A stretch of DNA of 64,000 nucleotides from Silene conica. Its lineage: Eukaryota > Streptophyta > Magnoliopsida > Caryophyllales > Caryophyllaceae. Of this stretch, positions 35,856 through 47,764 are shown piece after piece (within the stretch, counting starts at the first letter, position 1; each line of letters begins with the position of its first letter). The DNA lies in NCBI GenBank assembly GCA_029255685.2, contig CM055312.2:79366369-79430368 (forward strand), in the 5' to 3' direction. The notes under the pieces were generated by a model. It was given only the letters and a program-made list of their open reading frames with translations. It was not told the origin of the DNA and did no database searches. Position numbers and translations under genes: made by a program.

Positions 35856-36704
35856 TCTATATTAATATAAGAACATTTCGTGCAATTTCGTGCGTTCACA
35901 TCATCACATACATTTTATTTTATTTTTTTATTTTTAAATAAATATAGGATTCATCACAAAAAATATGGAATTAATTTATGAATAGAATTTTATCGAATAA
36001 TCAATACATAACTCCAATGAACCATCATCCTCAATTTCATTTATGTTGCATAAAAAATACAATCTGAAAATGCAGAGTTTTTCAATAGTCCACATAGTCT
36101 ATCAATATTTAAAAAAAGGTGAACAAAAAACATTATTAAACAACGAACATAAAAATGATAACAATTGGTAAAACAAATAACGTCGTTATATTATTTTACA
36201 AGCTTTTAACTCTAACATTTGACCATCATAATAACACATTTTAGAAATATTACTAAATTTGAATAAAATTTTTGAATAAGAAATAGTTTTCAACAAAAAA
36301 TGTTAATAAATAGTACTGTTTTAATTTTCAATTTTAAAAATAAGATCTACAAAAAATTAACAAAGTAAATGAACTATAAAACTCTATTAAGTAGATTTTA
36401 GATAATTTCGTTAAAATAATATTCTAAATAAATTCGTTATAGATATTGAGCATATCCACTAAAATGAGTAGATCTAAAAAAATTGGTATCATGTTTTAAC
36501 ACTGAATTCGTGCATTTTTTTCACAGATTGCAATTTTTGTACGTGTTTTAAACTATGATCATTATAAAAGGAATAGATTATAAGATATACATGTATTTTG
36601 GTTTTAGGGTTTAGGGTTGTGCGTCGGGTCATCATTTATGACGGATATAGGTATATTGATGTTTTAGAACCATACCCGTGCAATTTTGCACGGGTTAAAA
36701 CTAG
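35856..36704 (+). mobile_element. Non-autonomous Helitron candidate
   Basis: 5' A|TCTATATTAATATAAG at 35856. 3' hairpin CCCGTGCAATTTTGCACGGG at 36675-36694, then CTAG at 36701-36704 and host T. It is 849 bp and non-coding. The end pairing is the nearest fit, not proven. Confidence 0.55.
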
Positions 36705-38017
36705 TTTTATATTATAAATTAACTACAAGATTGACAACATGAATGTTAATGATTAATTATTTTAAGTTTCATGAAAAAAACTAGTATTTGATAAACTTTA
36801 AAATGTATGTTTTATTTTTGTACGTGTTATCTTTTTATTCATCATTTTCCATTTGAAAAATAGCTCTCAGAGAATGAAATTGGAGTTACAAAGATCTCAA
36901 TCGTATAAACAAGTTGGACAAAATAATTCTTATTGATATGAATAACGGCTAAATGTACATTATTATTAATATTTATGCTTACAATATAGTTAAAAGGTTA
37001 ATTAAAGCATTTAATTTAAATTCACATGTCATTTTTATATTGGTTAATACATAATACATCTATATTGAAAACTAGATTCTTCATTTATTTATACAATATT
37101 GTAAAATATCAACTGAGTTATCTATTGATTTATACAATATTTTAAAATGATAAGATTAAGTATCTTATTAATGCCACGAATCTCGATAGCCCTTAAATTT
37201 GAACAAAACAAATGCGTACGATGAAGTTTGAAAATGTGATGAATATTCCATAACGTTATTGACGATATTGATAAGAAAAATGATTGCTTACAAATTTTGC
37301 CTCTATAAAAAAAACTATAAACAATTGAGGATATGTTTTATGACTTTTGAGCAAATTTTCTATTATTATTATTATCAAATTTAAGATAGACATAAATATC
37401 AATCCAAGTTCATCATTTTTGAGCATCGATGTTAAAAAGACAATACTAAGTATCTTACTATGTCATGTGTTATTAAAATTAAAGTCATATCTAAAATCAT
37501 GTGTCACATGCTTATAAATAAAAATTAAAAATTAAAGAGATGTTAGTTGCGAACACAAAATAAATTAATACAAAACTATTTATTTTCCTCCCCGAAATCT
37601 GGTTATTAACTACATATTTATTTGACTTTTATTTCTTTTATTTAATAGGATGACTTTTTGGTTTCCCTCACTATTTGTAGTATGTTACAATTTAACTTAA
37701 TTTATCATTTTTGCAACAATTAAAATTTAAGATTTTTGACAATTGATATTGATGATATATTAAGACTAGCATTTATTAAACTTCATAACTATGCTATTAC
37801 TAAAAAATTATAGATATGATTTATAAGAAATAAAATATTGAGATAAAAGCCCTCTAATTTAATTAAAAAGTATGTTTTAAGCTTTTTAAACATTATGCCT
37901 TAATTAAATAACTTTTAAGTATTTCAAAAATTAAAACCGTATATTTTTAAAAGGATAAACTAATTGCTCGGACAAATCTTAACAATACGATAAAATAACA
38001 ATACTAAAACATATAAA
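36705..38017. other. AT-rich DNA between Helitron ends
   Basis: No gene, clear repeat or RNA was recognised. It is probably the body of an older Helitron ending at 38046 or 38108. Confidence 0.35.
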
Positions 38018-38046
38018 CCCGTGAATGTCACGGGTCACAAAACTAG
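38018..38046 (+). mobile_element. Helitron 3' terminus
   Basis: Hairpin CCCGTGAATGTCACGGG (38018-38034) is followed by CACAAAACTAG and host T. The 5' end was not assigned. Confidence 0.65.
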
Positions 38047-38079
38047 TTAAACACTTAAACACAGTAAATTATTAATGAT

Positions 38080-38108
38080 CCCGTGATTTTCACGGGCTCC
38101 AAAACTAG
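38080..38108 (+). mobile_element. Helitron 3' terminus, second in tandem
   Basis: Hairpin CCCGTGATTTTCACGGG (38080-38096) is followed by CTCCAAAACTAG and host T. It lies 62 bp after an almost equal terminus, so one element ends just beyond another or two ends were kept in tandem. Confidence 0.65.
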
Positions 38109-38579
38109 TATTATATTAAAGCAAATATCAAAAGCCTATTTGATTGCCACGTGTCAACACCTATTCATATGTCATGTGTAATGATTAATATTAAAATACC
38201 TAAATTACTTCATTATATTAGGAGATTTTTAAATGTTGAGATCCGGTATAATTACACAATTACATTAATTAGGTGTTACATATTGCATTTAAATATGGAA
38301 ATAATTTCCTTTGATCATATATGTAGGCATGTTGCATGTAGCCATATTTATTTAATCTATATAAAAGTATAAACAAAGAACCACTAAAGACAAAACTGAC
38401 ACGTGTCAAATTATGGTGCAAAATTTTCCCGCCTAAGTCTTTGGTGATAATACAGAATCTTTTAGAAAATCATGCGTATGAAAGATTTAATAACTATTCA
38501 ACTATTCTTTTTCAAACAATATATTGAAACAATCTTTTCCAAACAACTTGACTAATTTGCAAAGTATATTGAATGAATC

Positions 38580-38822
38580 TTTTACAAACAACCATCCCAC
38601 CGTGCAATATTCTTTTCCAAATACAGAATATTGATCAAATATAGTACATAAATGTTATTTTGGTAATATTTTGCCGTACAATATATTGAGCAAATTGTAT
38701 GTAATAATATTTTCCAATTTTTGGTAATATTTTACAAACAACCATCCCACCGTACAATATTTTTCCCAATTTTTGACTAATCATATTGAGCAAATTGTAT
38801 GTAATAATATTTTCCAAATATA
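38580..38822 (+). repeat. Two-unit imperfect repeat upstream of the RPA-like gene
   Basis: ACAAACAACCATCCCACCGT occurs near 38586 and 38735. ATTGAGCAAATTGTATGTAA occurs near 38684 and 38786. These mark two diverged copies of a segment 100-150 bp long. Confidence 0.6.
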
Positions 38823-39023
38823 ACAATATTACGATATTGCCAAATATAACAATATTGCTAAACAGACCTATTGATGCTGCGTTTGAAATATAACAATGTT
38901 ATTATTATTATTATAATGTTGTATATAAACAAGAAGCATTGTACGTGAAAATCACAATAATAATAATTCAAACTTCTTTCACTATCCTTCTTCCTCTTAT
39001 ATACTCAAACAAAACTTTAAACT

Positions 39024-39854
39024 ATGGCCGTAAACACAACTCATGATACGATTAAGGACATAACACAAGCCAAAGAATCGTGGCGTATCAAAGGAGTTAT
39101 ATTTTACTCATGGGAGCAAACATGGGGAGATGGAAATGTAGTAAGTAATATCGATTTCATAATAATCGACTCGGAGGTAAATACAAGTTAAAATTAAGTT
39201 TTACATGTGCATATATATTTTTTTAGCATAAACTAACCAAACTAATCAGTTATATCACTAACTTTTAATATTTATATGCCTTCTCAGGGTACCAAAATTC
39301 AGGCTACAATAGCCAAAAGATTATTTTTCAAATACAAATCTTTGGTGAAAGAGGGTGAAATTCGTTACATTACAAATTTTAGTGTCAGCCAAAACACTGG
39401 GGAGTATCGTATAACCAAGCATCCATATAAAATAGTTTTTACTACAAAAACTATTTTTAGTCCCGCCACTGATGTCGTTATTCCTAAGAGTCTATTTAAG
39501 TTTGCATCATTCAATGACATATTACTCAAGAATCTGGATGCAAGATACTTAGTTGGTATGTTTAGTCTTTATAATTTATATATATAGAGATCTAAAAAAT
39601 TTGTATTTAATAGTCTAACCGTTTATACTTGGACGCAGATATTATTGGTCAACTTCATGCTAAAGGTCCAGTAGAGAAGACTTCCAAAGATAAGCGTACT
39701 ATAATCATTGAATTAATTGACTACAAGTATGTATCTTCAACTTTTATAAGAATCGTTAATAAAATGATTAACGTCTAACATTTTTAATGAATTATGTTAC
39801 AGAGGTCAAAGTAATAGACGCTCTTTCACGACAGTAGTAACCTGGGCAAAGTAA
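39024..39854 (+). CDS. RPA70-like (DUF223) OB-fold protein in a Helitron
   Basis: Replication protein A large-subunit-like protein of 186 residues. Exons 39024-39176, 39288-39555, 39639-39726 and 39803-39854 join at GT/AG and keep the frame throughout. The N-terminal OB fold (DUF223 type) shows ESWRIKGVIFYSWEQ, IDFIIIDSEGTKIQATIAKR, EGEIRYITNFSV and YRITKHPYKIVF. A second OB fold starts at DIIGQLHAKGPVEK and is cut short after VVTWAK. Full plant RPA1 proteins have over 600 residues, so this is an N-terminal portion. RPA binds single-stranded DNA during replication and repair; in a rolling-circle element it could protect such DNA (inference). The clean splicing frame suggests either recent capture or some constraint. 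I am confident of the family, less so of expression. Confidence 0.8.
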
Positions 39855-40869
39855 TTAATCACTAAAATTAATCACTAAAATTCAATAAGTAAACTCCAAT
39901 ACCAGTATTGTGTATAAAATATACAATTCAAAGATTGTAAAGTTAGCAAAGTGAGCATTAGAAAATGAAGGCTATGAATTCTCTTCGAAGGTTGAAGATG
40001 AAAATGGTTGGAATTTGGTCGGTCTGAATTCAGCGGAAGCAGGATGGAATTGGGTTGGTCAGGGATAAGGATGGAGTTGGGGTTGTCTAAAAGGGGATAT
40101 TTGGGTTGGTGTTGTATAACATGGATAGTTTGTAATAAGCGTACAGGGTTTTGTAATTATCATATTTAAGATGATAAGTTAAACTCTTATTACAAACATT
40201 TTTATATAACTTAATTATATATATGTCATTTATTTTGATCCACCTACTTTAATTCCATCGTATTCTCTTTTTTTACGTTATTTCGAGATTGTTCGAAATA
40301 TTAAGCCTATTTCGTTCATTTACGGTTTGGTTTTGTAAAATGGGATAGAATTATTCTTTCGGATGGACGATCTCCCTTTAATAATATACTCACATTTTAT
40401 CAAAATATAAATAAGTTAACTCTTTGAATATTTATAGACAACTTATAATTAAATTATAAAATATAAAAAATAATAAAATATTAGTACCTTATATTTTTTT
40501 ACAACTTATAAGTAAATTATAAAACATAAAAAATGAAGAAAATATTAGTACCTTATATTTTTTTATAATTAGAGAGTTAAAATTATTTTAATTTGGTTCG
40601 TCTATATGAAACAATGTATTGGGCTCGTGTGTTGGGTTATTTTGTTTGGACATAATACGGAAATTTAATACAAGACATGTAAAATAAAACCCGTACATTT
40701 TAATAAATATATCTTAACAAATATTGTAACGGGCGTTAAGCATACCGAGACATTTTCATAGCCTCATCAATCAACAATATAATTCATAAATTTATTAAAT
40801 ATTTGTGTATACATTAATATAATAACTCTCTTATACATTCCCGTGCAAATTGCACGGGTTCTAAACTAG

Positions 40870-42187
40870 TTTTCTATATTCAAAGATCACGAATATCAAG
40901 CAAATGATTCTTTATTTTTATTTTTATATCAAAATCAAAATCAAACTACTCCTTACCTAAGAAAAATAACAAACTTTTTTAAGAATTATAATGACGGTTA
41001 AACATTATGAATAAATGTAATGACTTGACTATTCCATGAAGAATTGAGTACGCTTTCGACTAAGATATATATTATGGAGTAATATGAAGACAATGTATGA
41101 CGATGATTCCGTTTGTTACGTTTTGCGTGACGATCACATAAAGCAGAAACCGATTGCCTCTTTGAATTACACGTATCATGTCTAGAAAAAAAGGCTAATA
41201 TTATTAATAATTATTAGTTATTAATATTAGTCTTAATTATGGTAATATTTTTTGTTATATCACAATTATGGTGAGTTTGATTCAAAGAAATCAGAGAAAG
41301 AATCTCGGGTGCGGTTAAAATAAGCAATGATCCTAAAATCACGGCTGATACTTACCCATTATAGCCTTACTTATCCTAATTTAACTCGATTTAATTAGAA
41401 GATATTGACATATTTTATTGAGTATAAGTTTTCTATTTTTTCTACTGATATACTAATTGGGTTTTTCTAACATGTGCCCCAGGTGCACATGATAAGAAGT
41501 CAAGTAAGAAAATATTTTCAAGATTATTTTACTTATTATGGTAAATATGGATTCCAACTCTAATTTATTATGATATATTCGCAACAATATTTCCTTACTT
41601 AGCTCTTTATCATGTGCCATTAGGGCACATTTTAGAAAATCCGATACTAATTTGCTTAATGGCAATAATTTGTCAAATAAATTTCAAATCAAATTTAAAT
41701 ATTAGAAATTAAATTAATAAATAATCATCCTATCAAAAAACGTATTAGGAAAGTTTTAACCCATTATTATACCGCGAATGTTAGGCTTTATTATCTTCCG
41801 CATGCACATCCTCTTTTTATGCATGAGATTTTGCATTCATTTTCAAATTCTATGATTTATGTTTCCTTTTTAGTTTCTTTCTGGACAACGACATCTAGAT
41901 ATAAAATGATATCTGGAAAGCAGTAGTATCATACTATCATACATACTTTTGTACTATAAATCTTTATAGTTTAAGACGGATACACCTGTATTAAACAAAA
42001 ATCTGTTAAACTATTCGTTTTGAATAAAAATTTGTGAAACTATGAAATCTATTATTTAGAAATATTACCATAACATCATTTTATCACATAATTAAAGCTA
42101 AGAGAAACCAAATTAGCATTAACGATTCAAAATGTTGCATGTCAAACAGACTCGGGAAAACTCTAAGTTTTAGTTAATTTAGATAAA
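40870..42187. other. AT-rich intergenic DNA
   Basis: No gene was recognised. The open frame at 41453-41665 (minus) has no family signal. Confidence 0.35.
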
Positions 42188-42217
42188 CTAGTGTGTAACC
42201 CGTGCAAAATGCACGGG
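42188..42217 (-). mobile_element. Helitron 3' terminus, minus strand
   Basis: CTAG at 42188-42191 and hairpin CCCGTGCAAAATGCACGGG at 42199-42217, read on the minus strand. The body would extend to higher coordinates; its 5' end was not found. Confidence 0.62.
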
Positions 42218-43103
42218 TATAATTAATGTTTACATATAACAAATAGTGGAAATAATATGAAAACTATCACAAATTACTCATACTTTAAGTGTTGTGCACG
42301 GTTCTGCGAACCCTTTGGCGATATCGATGTTGATATTGATATTGAGATGGAAGTTGAGATTGAGGTTGGTTACCAGTAATGAGTTAAGGGGCCTTTGTGC
42401 CGGGTCATGTTATGGTCCAGAGTGACCATGGCTATTAAGTAATATTTGTACGAATTTGGAATTGATGTTGAGATATAAATATTGTTTTGCGGGTTATTAA
42501 GCCAGTTTACTCATCCATTGTCTTGGTCTTAGATTCGACGATGAGGATATGATACCTGGTTACTTGGAGTTAGATTTTATGAGATAGGGTAATGAGTGAG
42601 ACGAAGTGATGAGCTGGAATTGATTGTAATGAGGTTACGATGACGTAACCATGTTTTTAAGGATGATAGGATTGTAAGATCTTAATGATTAATGTTATGG
42701 CTAGCTGTTATGACATGGCCAAATGATATGACGTGATTGTTTGAATATACTTGATAACCCTGTTACTTCTGTTATGCATTTTATTGTGTTTCGTGAAATT
42801 TCCTTTAATTTAGTGATACGTTAAACTTTGGGGACAACGTTTTCTTAACAAGGGTAGAATGTGACATTTCATGTTTTAAAAGTACCACTATTAGTTCTGA
42901 TGTACATGATGTCAAAGATTGTTGTTGAGATGTTATTAGTGTTTTTGCCTTGCATATGTGACAACTCGTGTTTTGAAGTTGTTGACCATGGGATGGTGAA
43001 CTTCGGGACGAAGTTTATTTTAAGGAGGGAAGACTGTAATACTCCGTATTTTGTTGTATTTTATTTTAATATCTTATAATTATTTTGACGTGTTGATAAT
43101 TAT

Positions 43104-43656
43104 TGGGATATTCTACATGGTACCCCTCAATTTTTCGACATTCTACATGGTACCCCTACACTTTTTAAAACATATATGATACCCCTAATTGTTGTCATTA
43201 TCACTACGTGTACCCCTAAGCTTTATTTTCCGTCAATTAAACTCATTTTTAAGCGTTAAATGATTACTTAGACGCATAACCAAACTTGACATTTATCATA
43301 TCATGACATAAGGACTCTATTAGAATTAATATCCATTCTTTGGACGTGATAATTTGGCAAAGATCAATAATTTTTCCTTCACCTTTTTTTTAGCCCATAT
43401 ATATCTATAAATATTAGGATCGAGATGGATATTGAGACTAATAGAGTCCCTATGTCATGTGATAATAAATGACAAGCTTCCTTACACGTTCAAGTTATCA
43501 CTTAAAGCTTTAAAATGAGTTTAATTGACGGAAAATAAAGCTTAGGGGTACACGTAGTGATAATGACAACAATTAGGGGTACCATGTATGTTTTAAAAAG
43601 TGTAGGGGTACCATGTAGAATGTCGAAAAATTGAGGGGTACCATATAGAATATCCC
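43104..43656. mobile_element. MULE-type long-TIR MITE in the Gypsy LTR
   Basis: 553 bp with terminal inverted repeats of roughly 150 bp (GGGATATTCTACATGGTACC at the left, its inverse at the right). It is flanked by the 9-bp duplication ATAATTATT (43095-43103 and 43657-43665). Nine-base duplications are typical of Mutator-like elements. No coding capacity. Confidence 0.8.
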
Positions 43657-44738
43657 ATAATTATTTGAACGTGTGTATTCGATAGTTTAATTATCGAATC
43701 AGTATTATCGAATAAGTGTTTTCTAGTTTATATGGTGTGTTAAGGGGTCGAGTCTACAAGTTAGTAGTAAGGCCGTGTTTAAATGATGACGTTGGGCCTT
43801 GGAATGTGTGCAAACCCTATGGCCCATACACGATACTTAACACAAAAAGAAAACACAAACACCAGATTACTCATCCTTCTGCCGTCATATCTAACACAAC
43901 ACTCAACCCTATTCTTGACCTATCAACACTCACACACCCACAATAGTCTCTGCCGCCACATCTGGGAGTAGCAAGGAGGGTTTGTCGCGGTGGTTTAAGA
44001 GCCCTAGGGTGGTTCGTTTGCAAGGGCAATGAGGTAGGCTCACCATTCCTTTCGTTTTCCTGTTTTTCCTTAGCAATTTTTCGTGTGTAATCTGGTTAGT
44101 ATACACGTCTAGGATTTCTGTTTTGTGCATAGAATTAATCTATGATGTTTGTTAATTATGTGTGGATCATGATAGGGTCGTCGTTGACCTCCGTTGACCG
44201 TCGAAGGTGGGTGTTTTATGGCAGTACCAGAGTCGTGTTTATATTTCCAGTTTAGCGTGTTGAACAGCAGTGTTTATACTCTGATTCGTTTTATAACCCG
44301 TTTATGATTTCGTGTGGTTGTGGGGTTGTCATAAAGATGGGAGTCAGGGTGTTAATATGGTGTCTTTCACGGTGGTTGTAGGGTGTCGTGTCAGGTGTGA
44401 AGATGGGTTTAGTTGGGTGTGTCTGTCGCGGGAAAAACCAAGTAGGTTGGTGGTGCTGGGTTTGTTGCAGTCGCGTGGTGGCGGTGGTGGGGTTCGTCGG
44501 ACGCGGTTCTCCTCCCTGGAACCACCGTGGCTCAGAGGCGAGCATGGTGGTGCCAGTGGGGATGTCGGGGGTTGCAGGCGGTGTGGGGATTGGAGTTTGT
44601 GGCGGTTGTCAGTGGCGGTTTCGGTCAGGCCCTGTTTCGCGTTTGTGTTGTTACGGCGTGGTTAAGGGGATTTGTGACATATTGTAATCACGTGTTTTTG
44701 TTATGCAGTTGGTGATTTATTTATTTTAATAAGTTAGT

Positions 44739-44740
<2 letters not shown>

Positions 44741-44785
<45 letters not shown>

Positions 44786-44798
44786 GTTATTATTGTTG
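44741..44798. repeat. ATT microsatellite
   Basis: About 15 perfect ATT units followed by imperfect GTT/ATT units. It lies inside the Gypsy LTR relic. Confidence 0.9.
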
Positions 44799-45298
44799 TT
44801 GTTATAATTACTACTATTAGCATCATCATTATTATTATTACTATTACTCTTATTATTATTGTATGTGTGGATTGTGGTAGTAGTAATGGGTAATTTATTA
44901 AGTTGTACTGGGTGAAGGTTTTTACGAGTCGGGAAGGTTCCATTATAAGAAAAGATACTATTTTTGGAAAGTTTCCATTTTAAGAAACTTTCCACTTTTA
45001 GAAGGTCGTTATTTATAGTAGATGTACATTGTGATATGGGGGTTTGGGAAGATTTATTAATTGTTACGTAATATATGTTTAGGTGACGGTTTCCGCGTGG
45101 AACATTTCTAGCTGCTGTGGTTGACATTTCTGTTCCGCAAGTTGAGGTAGGGTAAATTACTGAGAACTTGTTTATGATATTGTGACATGATTATTAACTG
45201 TGGTGAGTTGTATACGTTTTATTGAATGCATAATGTTATAATGTTATTGATTGGCTGCATATCCTCATGACATGGAAATGTGAAATGGAGTGGAGTAT

Positions 45299-45490
45299 AT
45301 TGGGGTCTTGTGATACGGTGTGGTGATTATTGGGTCTTGTGAAATGGAGCGGAGATAATGGGTCTTGTGAAATGGAGCGGAGATAATGGGTCTTGTGATA
45401 TGGGGTGGAGATAATGGGTCTTGTGTTATGGGGTGGTGTGATAATGGGTCTTGTGATATGGTGTGGGGTGATATTGGGTCTTGTGATATG
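45299..45490 (+). repeat. Minisatellite, about 28-32 bp units
   Basis: GGGTCTTGTGATATGG and close variants recur about seven times with spacer (A/T)GG(A/T)GTGGAGATAAT. It lies inside the Gypsy LTR relic. Confidence 0.8.
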
Positions 45491-45835
45491 GAGACGGAGT
45501 GCTGTTCTGGTCTATTATCATTTATGTCTTATTGATGTTTTCCTACTCAACCTCGTGGTTGACCATGTGTATTCGTGTGACACCTACGATGTTCCGGAAT
45601 GGGGAGTAGATTCTACAGGAGGAGACAGATGAGCTAGGAGCTGGGACGGGAATGTGAGATGCGGACTTGGGACCGACTTCGTTCTATATCACATATAGAG
45701 TAGTCACTAGATGTACTTTTATTCTTCTATGTAATTTCTGTAATATCAAAGTTTAAATTTTATCAATTTCATATAAAGTACTTTGGTTGTTGTACTTTGT
45801 TATTCACTACCTCGGTTATTCCGAGATGGTAACAG

Positions 45836-46396
45836 TCTTATTTATTTGAGAATGTCTGACTAGAGACTCTTAAATAAATGTAATTCATTATTTTCAAAAC
45901 TCCAATTTTAATAATGATGTTCAAAAGTAATTAAATTGTTTGTAATTAATTAATTAATTATGTAACAGGTTTTTAGGAAAGAGTAGGGGATAGTGGATGG
46001 ATGAGTAGTTTTTGTTTTACGTATTTACTGTGTACATACTATGTAATTCACCTTTTTATTCTAAAATAGCGGTTACTGGTTGTTGCTTTGATATATTAAA
46101 TGATACGTGCTAATGTGATCTAGGCGACATACAGAGTGACACAAAGACTCATTACATCTACTTCTCAATATTATGAATTATTTTTGTAAGGTATTGATAA
46201 TTATTACTCCCTTTCTTTTTCTGTTTTCTTCTCATTTCTCTAATATATAAGATGAGTATTATTTTAATGAAATGAGAAGAAAGCAGAAAAATGAAAGATT
46301 ATATATTTCTCATAATGAATATTCAAGGTAAACAAATAAACGAAACGAAAAGATTATATATTTAAGATATACTTTGATTAACACTCTATATTGTCA
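45836..46396. other. AT-rich DNA with a weak fold-back
   Basis: At 46207-46305 CTTTCTTTTTCTGTTTTCTTCTC faces its approximate inverse, a degenerate MITE-like fold-back. Otherwise nothing was recognised. Confidence 0.35.
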
Positions 46397-46425
46397 CCCG
46401 TGCAGTGCACGGGTTCAAAAACTAG
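46397..46425 (+). mobile_element. Helitron 3' terminus
   Basis: Hairpin CCCGTGCAGTGCACGGG (46397-46413) is followed by TTCAAAAACTAG and host T. Confidence 0.62.
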
Positions 46426-47764
46426 TGTATTCATAAAATCATTCGTCAAAACATTGATCTGTAGCAATATAAGCAGTCTTGTTTTATGGGTTATAAAAAA
46501 AAATCTATGTCTTTAACACGTTGATAAGCTGTGTAAATGAAACATGTCTCAGCCCGCTATAAGCGAGAGCATTTGAGCTAGTGCACTTTATGTACTGTGA
46601 TCTTTATCCTTACCCTTACCTTCCTAGTAACCCAAAAAAAGTCTCTAATAAGACGGTTGAAAACTTGCTATATTATTAGTGTTAAATCACCTTATCTATT
46701 AATCTACTTGTTAGATATGTTAATTTGTCGCTCATTCGCTATCAATACTTAAGCTAAAAATTATTTTGCTAAGGTAACTGCATTAAAGCCAGAGCTTATG
46801 GTATGCATAACAAGCAAGAGTTTATGATATGCATAGTTGCATTGTACTTGACAAACAACATGGCAGTAACTACTACTTTTACTACAAACAGCGGACTCAT
46901 TACAATTATATTAACATCCGTTTTGCCAAGCGCAACGCTTGTTATTGGGAATTTGCTACGAAAACACAAGATTGGTACTGAACGTTGAGTCAAATTTGTA
47001 CTTATTTGAATAAATCTGGAGCGCTCTAAACAGTAAGAAGCTAGCAAGAGGATATGGTGAAAATGTAATGTGTCATCTGAAGCTAAACATCCGTATTCCA
47101 AATCTTGCCCCCTCTATTTCCCTCTACCGTAAATGTTTGGAGGAAAATAAAGTATGACAGACTGTAAGGCTGACAGAACTTGTTTAAATGTGGTTGTATA
47201 TGGTGTTAGTCGTTTATTTCTGCCTTCTCCTTTCCCCAAGCGTCTTTGTCTTATGGTATGCATGTTTTGCCTATCCTGGTAATGGTGCAGTGCCTAAGTG
47301 GCTTACGTCTACTCTCCTAGATCAGAAGACAGCGGAACCAATAAACTTGACAGAATTCTACTAATTTGATTGACTAGAATAACCAGACATGAGACCCAAA
47401 CTAGATAAAAAAAGATTAACCGAAATTGAAATGGTCTAATCCGACATTGTCCCCGACTGTGCCATATGTGATACTCACTCGATCAGAAATTATCTTGGCT
47501 CAAACTGACTAATTTAAAAGTATGCACAAGGTTATATCTTCATCAATACGACCCAAAGTGACCCGCTTTCAAAACAGCTCGAAACAAAAGTCTACACATT
47601 AACAGAAAGTAATAAAATGAATTGACTGAACTCTGTGACCGGTAATTCTCAGAAAACTGAATAACCATTACATTAATAGAGTCAGTGACTCACTCCCAAT
47701 TGTACTGAAACTCAAAAACAGAATAATTACAGACAAATACTACGGAGTATATCGTTTTGATCAA
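46426..47764. other. Intergenic, downstream of the MAPK relic
   Basis: No gene was recognised. The last few hundred bases would be the 3' UTR side of the minus-strand MAPK pseudogene. Confidence 0.4.

Larger units (their letters stand above)
38356..40869 (+). mobile_element. Helitron carrying an RPA70-like gene
   Basis: 5' end A|TCTATATAAAAGTATAAAC at 38356. 3' hairpin CCCGTGCAAATTGCACGGG (40840-40858, nine-base stem), then TTCTAAACTAG ending at 40869 before host T. It is 2514 bp. It encloses a four-exon RPA-like gene at 39024-39854. No Rep/helicase is present, so mobility would depend on proteins supplied elsewhere. A duplicated segment at 38580-38822 lies upstream of the gene. RPA-like genes are known passengers or components of plant Helitrons. 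Confidence 0.72.
42290..45835 (+). mobile_element. Ty3/Gypsy 3' relic (Tekay/Del-like)
   Basis: 3' internal sequence with CTTCGGGACGAAGTTTA and purine tract AAGGAGGGAAGA is followed by an LTR that begins TGTAATACTCCGTATTTTG at 43033. The LTR seems to end near GAGATGGTAACA at about 45835, and is long because a MITE sits inside it. A second, earlier boundary-like string (GGGGACAACG...GGTAGAATGTGACA) near 42826-42860 hints at mixed or nested remains. No coding part is left, so this is a fossil. Family assignment rests on the boundary strings, from memory of chromovirus LTRs. Confidence 0.5.

Noticed and set aside
39024-39854. RPA-like frame as a host RPA1 gene
   Set aside because: It covers only the first OB fold and part of a second, and lies between Helitron ends; a passenger gene is more likely.
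44312-44715. Overlapping Gly/Val-rich open frames in the GC-richer block
   Set aside because: They lie within the Gypsy LTR relic and show no family resemblance.
44726-45127. Antisense open frame ending in poly-Asn
   Set aside because: Created by the ATT microsatellite inside a Gypsy LTR; there is no other protein signal.
46207-46305. Fold-back with CTTTCTTTTTCTG arms
   Set aside because: Ends are degenerate and no target duplication is visible, so it is too weak to call as a defined MITE.
46796-47101. Open frames on both strands upstream of the MAPK relic
   Set aside because: Both strands are open over the same bases without family signal, so coding is unlikely.
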